DNA of 64,000 bases from Macquaria australasica (lineage: Eukaryota > Chordata > Actinopteri > Centrarchiformes > Percichthyidae), in assembly GCA_005408345.1 (NCBI GenBank), contig SEMN01000206.1:124001-188000 (forward strand), read 5' to 3'. The notes under the pieces were generated by a model. The model had not been told where the DNA came from and did no database searches. It saw nothing but the letters and a program-made list of their open reading frames with translations. Of this stretch, positions 55,814 to 64,000 are shown piece after piece; the stretch's first letter is position 1, and each line of letters starts with the position of its first letter. Both the position numbers and the translations under genes were made by a program.

Positions 55814-56192
55814 GGTGTCACACAGTGTCACACAGGTGTCACACAGGTGTCATACAGTGTCACACAGTGTCACACAGGTGTCATACAGTGTCACACAGTG
55901 TCACACAGGTGTCACACAGTGTCACACAGGTGTCACACAGGTGTCACACAGTGTCACACAGGTGTCACACAGGTGTCATACAGTGTCACACAGTGTCACA
56001 CAGGTGTCACACAGGTGTCACACAGTGTCACACAGGTGTCACACAGGTGTCATACAGTGTCACACAGTGTCACACAGGTGTCACACAGTGTCACACAGGT
56101 GTCACACAGGTGTCATACAGTGTCACACAGTGTCACACAGGTGTCACACAGGTGTCATACAGTGTCACACAGTGTCACACAGGTGTCACACA
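55814..56192 (+). repeat. Minisatellite of 36 units of 10/11 bp (GTGTCACACA / GGTGTCAYACA)
   Basis: It parses without remainder into three unit types: S = GTGTCACACA (17 copies), L = GGTGTCACACA (13) and T = GGTGTCATACA (6). The order is L S L T S S T S S L S L L S L T S S L L S L T S S L S L T S S L T S S L. T is always followed by S S, showing higher-order duplication. The total of 379 bp over 36 units gives a mean of 10.53 bp. Every L or T preceded by CACA creates CAGGTG, so about 20 E-boxes are spaced along it. All three plus frames are open (135-167 codons) simply because no unit contains a stop; I do not consider them genes. Confidence 0.95.
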
Positions 56193-56198
56193 GGTGTC

Positions 56199-56930
56199 CC
56201 ATGCAAATGCCTTGTTCACTGATAGTAGCCTACATGCTAACACTTTGGAATACACCATGTTGACAATAGTCTGCATGCTAACGGTTTGCTAAGAGCCAAT
56301 AGGCTCCATGCAAACATTTTAGTACATGTCTTTTTCACTGATAGTAACCTGCAAGCTAACACTAAAAAGTAGCCAAGAAGCTAAAAGGTATGCTGACAAA
56401 AGCATGAATGCAAATGCTTCAGCATGCTATATCATGCTAACACTTAATATACCAATTAGTTGCATGATCCATTGTACTACTTCGTAGTCTTACTGTAAAT
56501 GCTAAAACTGTGGCAGACGATATGATGAGCAATTAGTAGACTGTACGCTAACACTAGCATATGCTATGTTTAGTGATGGCAGCTGCTCATGTTGGCAACT
56601 GACAACCGCTAACCGACCAGGTGTGGAACGCACTCACACGCACAGACACCCAGCGCAGCAGGTAAAGAAAGGCCTGTGCATCAGCTGTCTGTGCTACTGA
56701 CGTCTTTTGCATCTGTTTTGGAGCATATCAGGGATCTTTCTAGTCTGCATGCTAACCCATTAGCAATACTATGTTTACACTTTGGCATACACTGCCTAAT
56801 CCAGTAGGCTCCATGCTAACAGTTTAGCATACCTCATGTTGAGAGGTGTTTTTGAGGTGCCTTGAGTAACAGTTGTGTGCATGCTACGGCTTTAATGTGC
56901 TGAGTGATAGTAGCCTCCTTTATACAGTTG
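56199..56930 (+). repeat. Degenerate array of 'CATGCTAACACTTTAGCATA' type units
   Basis: Nine CATGCTAAC-like cores occur at about 56233, 56274, 56307, 56352, 56433, 56544, 56748, 56812 and 56880. They are often preceded by TGATAGTAGCCTG or AGTCTG, and followed by ACTTTGGCATACAC/AGTTTAGCATACC. Spacing is irregular (33-204 bp), so this is an old, eroded tandem array. Two perfect octamers ATGCAAAT occur at 56201-56208 and 56408-56415. Confidence 0.65.
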
Positions 56931-57046
56931 TTGGTTGTAGTAGCAGGCCTCGTACGTAGATAATATGTAGGCGAGCAAGCTAGTGTAAGAGATGATAAAG
57001 CTGAAACATACAGTATATCATAATATGTTCAAATGTATGAAGCCAC

Positions 57047-57392
57047 TGTCATGACCCACAAAGAACTGATTTCCTGTTTTATTTTGAAATCCTTGTTTCC
57101 CGCCAGCATTGATTGGGTTCAGCCGTGTCTCGTCTCTCACCTGCCTCTGTTTCCATCGTTAGCCCTTCCCTATATATACCGGTCCCCTTTCTTTGGCCTT
57201 TGTCGGTTCGTTCTCTGAGTTTCAGTTTCCCTGGTTCCTTGAGTTCCTGTTGTGCTGCGCTTTGTTCCGTGTTCCTGTTTTTGTGCGTAAGTTCATATTT
57301 GTATTAAATAATTCATCCATCAGCACCACTCAGCCTGCTTTTTTGTCTGCGTTTGGGTCCTTCCCCTGCTGTCTAGATGGCCACCCGTAACA
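57047..57392 (+). mobile_element. Solo LTR (346 bp) with 5-bp target duplication
   Basis: The element begins TGTCATGACCC and ends CACCCGTAACA, with TG...CA termini. It is flanked by GCCAC on the left (57042-57046) and GCCAC on the right (57393-57397). Inside is a TATA box (CCCTATATATACC, about 57168-57180), a downstream GTCGGTTCGTTCTCTGAG region and a polyadenylation-like ATTAAATAATTC. This is U3-R-U5 order. No internal retroviral or retrotransposon genes remain. It is most likely the product of LTR-LTR recombination of a Ty3/gypsy- or ERV-type element. Confidence 0.75.
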
Positions 57393-57397
57393 GCCAC

Positions 57398-57799
57398 AGG
57401 CCAAAATAATAAAAACCAGTAACAAGATTTACATGGCTAAAAGCAAGGTCAGACTTCTTACAGCAGAAAATGCTTGTAGCCAAATATCACATGAGATAGT
57501 GTACTTTATGCTAAAGCTTTGTATTCGCAGCTGGACTACCTGGAACAGCCCAATAAGTTTGGTGTTAATAATCCAACCTAATCTTTGAAAAGCCTCACAA
57601 AAACTTGTACATTCCTTTAGGTATATACAGTGTCACAGCCAGTATTTGTCCTGTCTTTAATTCATTCTCCACCTAAAATTTCCTGTTCTGTGCGCCTTAA
57701 TCACCAACCGCCATTTTATTTTTAATATCTCCTTCCCTTCCATTCTGGCTCTCTCTCCCTTCTCGCTCATTGCACTTCCTTTTTATTGTGCACGCTCCC
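57398..57799. other. Intergenic sequence, nothing identified
   Basis: No feature recognised. Confidence 0.4.
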
Positions 57800-58420
57800 T
57801 TTCTCTCCACCGTCTCAATTAGTAGTCCACACCACACGTACTGCCATCAGCCTTGCGGAACATGTTACAATTAGAGCTGATAGCCAAATATTCCTCTTTT
57901 CCAATAGATTAATTTGAGAGTGAAGCTTATCAGGCAGGCCTGTGTAGTGATAGCTTTCAGTAAAAAGAATACTCGTATAAAGTAATCTGAAAGGAAGGCT
58001 GCCATTATCAGAAGGAAAGTTAAACACTTGGAATCCACTCTATAAATTCAGAGGAGAGATTTTCATTTGTCTTTCTTCTCCTATTAACCATCATTATTCT
58101 CTTGGTAATCTTTGTGTGCAGAGTATTGGATCCTTCAGAGGTACATATTGGCAATTGGACGCCAAGGCATGGTTGACAATGCACTGTGTAAACCTCAAGT
58201 TGAAATAATTATGCCCTCAAAAAAAATCAGTCTGGCTGTTTTAAAACTGGTGATGTTCAAAATTTCAAAGTCACCTCTGATGAATAGCGCGGGGTGATTA
58301 ATTCATGATGGGATACGCCACCTTGTCAGGCCGAGCTCTTCACCGGGTAATGGCAACACATGCATAATAGAACAGTGGTTCTCTGCCTCCCCTCGTCGTC
58401 TGAGTGACTTCAAAAGAATT
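57800..58420. promoter_or_regulatory. Candidate conserved non-coding element
   Basis: Repeat-free, with TCTCAATTAGTAGTCCACAC, TACAATTAGAGCTGATAGCC, AGATTAATTTGAGAGTGAAG, CATCATTATTCTCTTGGTAA and GGGGTGATTAATTCATGATG. No coding frame. One of the longest stretches of enhancer-like texture in the window. Confidence 0.4.
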
Positions 58421-59231
58421 AAAAATGAAGTCATCAGATTACATCTGTTGTGTTACTTTGTTCAAACAGTTGTGTCGGAACAGGAAAGTGGAGCATATCA
58501 CTTGGAGTGTCTCTCTAACGCAGTGAAAGGCTGAGATTAATAAAGTCAACATGTTTGTGAAAAAGGTAAAAAATTAGGGGGTTTGACTTGTTTTTTGGAA
58601 TGGGCTTGAATGCATATCAAGTCTCTCTACATTAGCTCACACTGAAGGCAGTAAGTAATAAGTAATGTAGAAATTTCACTCTTTGATATTTAATAATTTT
58701 TGCATTTAACATCTACTCTGCATAATGTCTGATGGCTGATAAAAGAAATTAAACCAGATTTTTCAAGACAATTTTTCTTGGGAAATGAGTCGAAACTGCA
58801 GCTGTAGTGCAGCAGCAGCATGCCGTAATGACTGGACTCCTCTGTACGTCTCTCCTTCGCTAAAAGAGTGAACAGTCAGTTCAGCAGTGGAGTGACCTTT
58901 TCTCTAAACCCTCCAATAACTCTCCGGCTGACAGGCCGAATGAGCAGATGATCCCAGACTCCTTCATGGTGTGTTGCGACTGCACTCGGTGCAAAATGAC
59001 AAGTGAATCAAGCGTCTGTTTTTACCTCCGGGTGGGGAACTTGTGTCACTCTTGACCACTGCACCCAAGAAAATCAACCATGAAGTTTGGTTTTGGGCAA
59101 TCTGACCGCTGACACTGCAGAGCTGTCACTGCAATGCCCTTCCCCTCCATCAACCAATCCCCCGCCTCGACCTCGCACCACTCCTCACACCTGACTGGCA
59201 CCAGGGGTAGCGTGCCGGGCCAAAAGCGTGA
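58421..59231. other. Intergenic sequence, repeat-poor
   Basis: No repeat or gene recognised; 58800-59230 becomes GC-richer towards the following open frame. Confidence 0.4.
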
Positions 59232-60074
59232 TTGACACCTCGCCCGATCTTCTGTAAACACCTTGAGATCTCGGCACCTCCAGCAGGGAAGATCAGTGAC
59301 TTGTGTGAAAGAGGCCTCTCCTCCTGGCCTCGGCTCAAGTCTGCTGGCGCTCGCTATGATGCAGCCCGACTTGTCAGAGGGAGTAACAAGATGCTGAGTG
59401 ACTTAGCACCTCTGGAAATGTCAGCCCCCGAGCCGGCGGACGCCAGGCTGAGTGGAGTGGGGAGTGCACAGACCCCACTGCGACTGGCTCAGCTGCTGCC
59501 TGTAAGAAGCAGGGAGGACGACACATACGCTCGACGAGACAAGACAAGCAGCAGAGATGAACCGGGCCCTGACGACGCCTTCTCGCCCCATTCCCCCAGA
59601 TTTCTGCCACACGTCTTACGCTTGCCTCTCTTTTCGGAGAAGTGCATCTGCTATCGTCCAGCTGCTGCTGCGGCTGAAACAGACCTTTGCTGCCCTAGTG
59701 CCCGATGTGCAGGGGGTACGACAAAGCCCATGCGTGATGATGATGTGGGCAAAAGCAGAGAGCAGAGCATGCCTAAGTGCCCCATTATTGCTCTGGTGAA
59801 TCATGTTAAAGGAGACAAGGCGCCAAAGAGACACCCAACACAGAGGGGAACTCAGTCACGGCATAGTCTGTCAGACTGCAGTTATTTACCAGGCCGACAA
59901 ACACATTTTTTCTCTCCCAGAGGAAACTCGAGGATGTATAACGCAACATATTTAGTGCTGTATATTTATAGAAGTCAAGCAGAAAGTCAGTGTGGTGAAG
60001 CATTAAGGAATCAGGAGACGCAGAAAAGAAAGCTTTTACAAAAAGAGAGAGAAGAGAGAGACTTCGGAGCGTGA
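59232..60074 (+). other. 280-codon open frame of unknown status (longest in window)
   Basis: An ATG at 59232 opens 280 codons to a stop at 60072-60074. The product begins MTPRPIFCKHLEISAPPAGK and ends KREEERDFGA-like (exact end EREERDFGA). It is rich in Arg, Ser and Pro, with no signal peptide, membrane segment or domain that I recognise. A frame this long is uncommon by chance at this base composition, but the local GC and CpG content is raised and four minus-strand frames overlap it. No splice or polyadenylation pattern supports a gene. Alternatives are a lncRNA exon, a conserved non-coding element without stops, or a young gene. Coding status is low confidence. Confidence 0.25.
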
Positions 60075-60859
60075 TGATGCTCAGTAAAATCTAATGAGCT
60101 GTTTACTCACCGCCTGCTGAGATCCACACTGCTACACTGACTCTTGATTTATATTTTCTGATTCATAGAGGCGCATGCATCTTACTTTAATCAAGGTTCT
60201 CCCTATCACCCCCCCATCCCCTCCATCTCACTGACGCCCATCCTTTTTTTCCCCCACAATGCACATTAACAGCAAAAAATATAATCAGTTTTATGACAGA
60301 TTATGTTTTTAGCACATGATGGGTGAATATAACATTTTGAAAATGGCCCGTCCCTATCCTCAATCTTCAAATAGATCCGCTGGGATGGAAGGCAATATCA
60401 GCCGAGAGGACACCGTCTCAAGGGTGTGTGTGGGACTGAATGGCTGCAATCTGACGCCTGCTATTTTTCATGTTTGTTAACAAAATACAATTTGAGGGAG
60501 GAATTGAGTAATACAGATAAGGACACAAGCACATTATTTGGATGAGCTGATGAATAAAGTTAGAAGTCTGCAGTGTGTCTGGGACTAAAATGAGGGCAAG
60601 AATTTCCGCAAATACGCGGGAATAAAAACTGCTCCTACTGGGGAGTTAAAGTGTTTCATGCATTTTAATTCCAGTAATTGTATCATATATTTACATTGGA
60701 AATGCTAGTGTACAACACACTTGATTAGATTGTAATAAAGCACTGACAAGTTTAAAAAAGAACAGCTTTCCACAAATCACTGCCCCTAAAATTAATCAAC
60801 CGCTCACAAAATCACAGTGTGTTTGTCATGAAGCCAGACAATAGCTGCTACCTTTTCTC
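60075..60859. other. Intergenic sequence, nothing identified
   Basis: C-rich run at about 60209-60217 and T/C run at 60244-60254. No gene. Confidence 0.4.
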
Positions 60860-61580
60860 AAAGAAGGCAAAGTTTTGCTTCTCTCTTTCAGGGGTTAAGT
60901 TTCAGTTTCATTTCTTGCTGGCTGCTATTAGCCGATATCCAAGAGGGCTAGAGGGCACAGGTTCGGCAGATTAAGGCTGGGGATTTCTCTTGACCTTTCA
61001 GCCAAATGCCATGCTGTTTGAGGTGTACAATCTTAATTAGATCTGATCGTCCTGTTGCTTTCTAATCTTTGCCCGGCCAATTTTTTTTGCACCGCAAATC
61101 GCTGTTGTTCATTAGCAGCATTTAAGATGTGGAGGGCACAGGCTAATGACGAGAGCTAGTGAGGTTGAAATAATCTTGTTGTTTCTGACGATTCCACATG
61201 ATGTCCACAACTGTTGCGTAGCTCACTTTCAAGGAAGCCCCGCGTTAATGAGGAGGATGGCCTTCCGAAGGTCCGTTTAGTGATGTACATACATCGTCTG
61301 GGAGGAGAAAAAAATAAATAAATAAATGACACGCTCTCCCAGCTAATGTAGCCGCCAATTCACAGTGACATTTGCCATTAGCTCCATGCTGAATTCGACC
61401 GGCGACAAAAGCAGAAGAAAAAGCTCAAATCATGCCCAATTAACGGAGGCATCAAACAGTGAAAATCCTAGCAGGAGATTTTACGGGCAGTGCGCGGAGA
61501 AAGGTCAGGCTCCAGTGGAACAAGGCAAAGTCACTGGATTTATTAGAACTAATGAGCACTTTCGTTAGACCGAATTAACG
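60860..61580. promoter_or_regulatory. Candidate conserved non-coding element(s)
   Basis: Repeat-poor, motif-dense sequence (GCTGCTATTAGCCGATATCC, ATCTTAATTAGATCTGATCG, GTTGTTCATTAGCAGCATTT, GCTAATGTAGCCGCCAATTC, GACATTTGCCATTAGCTCCA). A short (AAAT)n lies at 61309-61327. The 67-codon frame at 61365-61568 has no recognised domain. Confidence 0.4.
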
Positions 61581-63679
61581 CTGGTACACAAGCAAAATAA
61601 TAAATAAATAAAGGAGTCTGAGCATAACATTAGTTTTGTGACACACACACACAAACAGACATACTTGACTGGCTGACAGACTGACCCAGACGCAGACCTA
61701 AAATCAATAATGTCCCCTTAAATATGTTAGATTTATCAAATTGAACAGTTATACCTGCTTTTAAACATGCTATTTTGAGCCCTACAGTAGATTTAGTTCA
61801 GTTTATTTAATTTATTACGATCATTTTTACATTTATACTGTTTATACTGAGTTTATACTGACCGAAAAGGTGTAGCTTAATACACCTTCCCTTTTTATTA
61901 ATTATTTTGTACAGATCCCTTTAGATCTATACATTGAGAATATCTATGTATTTTTATATATGTATATTATATATATCCAATGGAACAAGAGACCCATACA
62001 TTTGGAAAACATGAATGATAGCATTAAAACAATAATCTAAAAATATAGAGATTTATAATTATTACATTGCAATAGCCAGGATATTCTACCAGGACTTAAA
62101 ATCATGATCCAAAAGTAAATAAGGGGTTTGCTACCGACACACCATCACTTTCACATTACGCAACAGCTCTCTTATTACAATTAATAGACAATACCAAAAT
62201 CTCAGTTTTAATGTTTACAGATGCTGTAAATACTTTATTTACACCAGTAATGTCTGTAAACATTGGTTTTGGTCATATTTCCTGGAATATAAAAATGTCT
62301 TCACACTGTCTCCATCTACACAAACCACCTGCGCCTCCTTTTACAATCTCCTCCTTCTGCTAATGAGCCCTGAGCCCTTGAATAGAGGAGAGGGTATTTA
62401 TTGAGATATTTAGATGGATTCTCTTACCCCTTGTCTTTCTCCCTCTCTGAAACGATGGAGGTGGAGAGATGTAACGGAGATTGGCTGTGACAGCACCAAA
62501 ATGAGGCTAACGAACATCCTAATGAGGAAATGTCAGCCATGTTCCCTTGTTCCAACCACACCGGCTAGCTGGCCTTGAGAGAGGGGAACCCGAGCTGCAG
62601 CAACAAAACCCACCCAGTTAACTGACCTCTGACTGAAACACCAGCTTGCTCACTACAAATCTTTCAACACGTTTAGTACAAGGTATTTATGTGTCTGCTT
62701 CTGGATCAGGAGTTTGTTCCAAAAAAAAAAACAGCCTCGACTTTGTACATCCGTGAGATGGATTTACATTTTAGTGTTACTCTGGATTTATTGGGAAAAC
62801 AGGCCTAAAAGGTGACATTCATCCGCAAAACAGCTACAATTCTGTTGTTCTATGTTGTTTTAGTAATTTCAGGGTTCATACATATTCAGGACACATATGT
62901 ACAGATTTCTCCACATATAGTAGATGAAAATAGACATTCCTTCATGTTTTCAATTTACTAGTTCTGGTTTGGTTGCAACTGAACAACGAGAACCTAAAAA
63001 CGAACCACATAAAGTTTACAAAGTTTTTGGATGGTTTGGACCAAAATAGAAAACCCCCAGTTGTACAGCTGTCACGACTTAATGCTTTCTCTTAGTTGGA
63101 TCATCTCTAGTGAGGTACACTCAAATACTCCTCCTCTGTTTCCTGGGGACCCTCAGGAGTCACCTCAGGGACCCCTGGAAGTGCCCAAACCCCATTTTGA
63201 CAAGCACTGTTCCCCTCAGACAAGTCACGATCTCCTTATACCTCTCTGACAAAGCGATAACACTGCATATAGACGTCTCTGAGATCTTTGTGAAAGCTGG
63301 ATTCCATTAGAGAACAACAGGGACGGGCCACTCAGTCCCCCAGGTCCTAAAGCAGCATATGACACAGAGCCTGAGGGCAGAGGAGGTAACTCAGCCTTAC
63401 ATAATCCACTGGACGAGCTTCACAGGAGACAGACTCACTTAATGTGGGGGAGATATTAATGACAGTCCACTGCAGCAGTGACACCGCTGACGCTAATAAT
63501 AATGACTTACAGTAACAACGGACTTCTAAAAGGCCAACAGCAAATTCAGACTAGTGCTGACGTTGATTAATCAATCCGCTGACTGACAGAAAATTAATTA
63601 GAATAAGAGTTATAATAAGTGATTAAGTTGTTACAGCCTCTTGACTTTGGTTTTGACTGTTTATCACACAAAATAAATG
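61581..63679. other. Intergenic sequence, nothing identified
   Basis: AT-rich at 61780-62250 with TATATA runs at 61958-61978; 62330-62640 is repeat-poor with enhancer-like texture. No gene recognised. Confidence 0.4.
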
Positions 63680-63911
63680 GAAAATGGACTTCACTTATAT
63701 AGCGCTTTCAACCTCAAAGCGCTTTACAGATTGGTCTCATTCACACACCGATGGCGACGGAGCTGCCATGCAAGGTGCTGGCCTCCATCGGGAGCGACTC
63801 AGGGTTCAGGACACTTTGCCATGTGGACAGGAGGAGCCGGGGATCGAACCACCTACCCTGGGATTAATGGACGACCTTTTACCCGCTACCTCCTGAGCCA
63901 CAGCCACCCCC
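63680..63911 (+). repeat. Common teleost repeat 'TTATATAGCGCTTTCAACCTCAAAGCGCTTTACA' type
   Basis: CACTTATATAGCGCTTTCAA, CCTCAAAGCGCTTTACAGAT, CTCATTCACACACCGATGGC, GGAGCTGCCATGCAAGGTGC, ATGTGGACAGGAGGAGCCGG and GGATCGAACCACCTACCCTG are diagnostic blocks of a very abundant fish repeat. It ends GAGCCACAGCCACCCC. The two overlapping short frames here are repeat translation. The GATCGAACC and CCTGAGCC blocks look tRNA-related. Confidence 0.8.
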
Positions 63912-64000
63912 AAAATAAGACCTTTTAATCAATTTGTAATGGGCATTTCATTATTTTTTCCAAATTTACTTAATTAATTATGAAATAGTGATCAACAATG

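Noticed and set aside
55789..56292. Open frames of 135-167 codons in three overlapping frames
   Set aside because: They are translations of the 10/11-bp tandem array, open in every plus frame because the units lack stops. There is no start context or conserved protein.
59374..60003. Minus-strand frames overlapping the 280-codon frame
   Set aside because: Short (63-78 codons), with no known domain; expected shadows in GC-rich DNA.
63677..63928. 83- and 70-codon frames
   Set aside because: They lie wholly inside a very abundant interspersed repeat.

Overview
The window reads as nuclear DNA of a ray-finned fish, most likely a percomorph teleost. It has long non-coding stretches, many (CA/GT)n microsatellites, and interspersed repeat families I recognise from teleost genomes: LINE 3' ends with the 'GGCGCTATATAAATAA' type of tail, Tc1/mariner remnants, foldback MITEs, and several 'CTAGTGGCCATTAGAGG' or 'GTACTTGAGTAAATGTACTT' type elements. 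No bacterial, plasmid or organellar features are present. Repeat family calls rest on recognition by eye, not on a database search.

Only one protein-coding gene can be supported. The first 52 bases, on the minus strand, encode the start of PAQR3 (peptide MPQKLQKSAQPSHYIELG). The rest of that gene lies to the left of the window. Positions 53-945 look like its 5' region: a splice acceptor next to the coding start, one or two candidate upstream exons ending in good donors (817 and 679), and a perfect CRE (TGACGTCA, 938-945). The remaining ~63 kb is therefore the intergenic region upstream of paqr3.

This intergenic region has two kinds of DNA. (a) Repeat-poor stretches of ordinary complexity that look like candidate conserved non-coding elements: around 14.09-14.56, 16.8-17.4, 21.36-21.66, 34.7-35.35, 38.9-39.25, 40.04-40.45, 53.2-53.6, 55.25-55.56, 57.8-58.4, 58.8-60.1 and 60.86-61.58 kb. 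(b) Mobile-element remnants. The clearest are a TTAA-flanked 720-bp element carrying a broken RecQ-like helicase fragment (15638-16357), a 5'-truncated LINE tail with an intact target duplication (17809-17912), a large AT-rich foldback (23953-24370), two Tc1-like fragments in opposite orientation (30962-31236, 48075-48410), an antisense retroelement 3' end with AATAAA and A-tail (33821-34250), a 527-bp foldback element nested inside a LINE (49979-50970), and a solo LTR with a 5-bp target duplication (57047-57392).

The most unusual structure is at 55814-56930. It contains 36 units of 10 or 11 bp averaging 10.53 bp, the DNA helical repeat. Each 11-bp unit creates a CAGGTG E-box. It is followed by an older, degenerate CATGCTAAC array with two perfect octamer sites. 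The long open frames in the window (59232-60074 plus; 16779-17438 minus) show no recognisable domain and are reported only as open questions.
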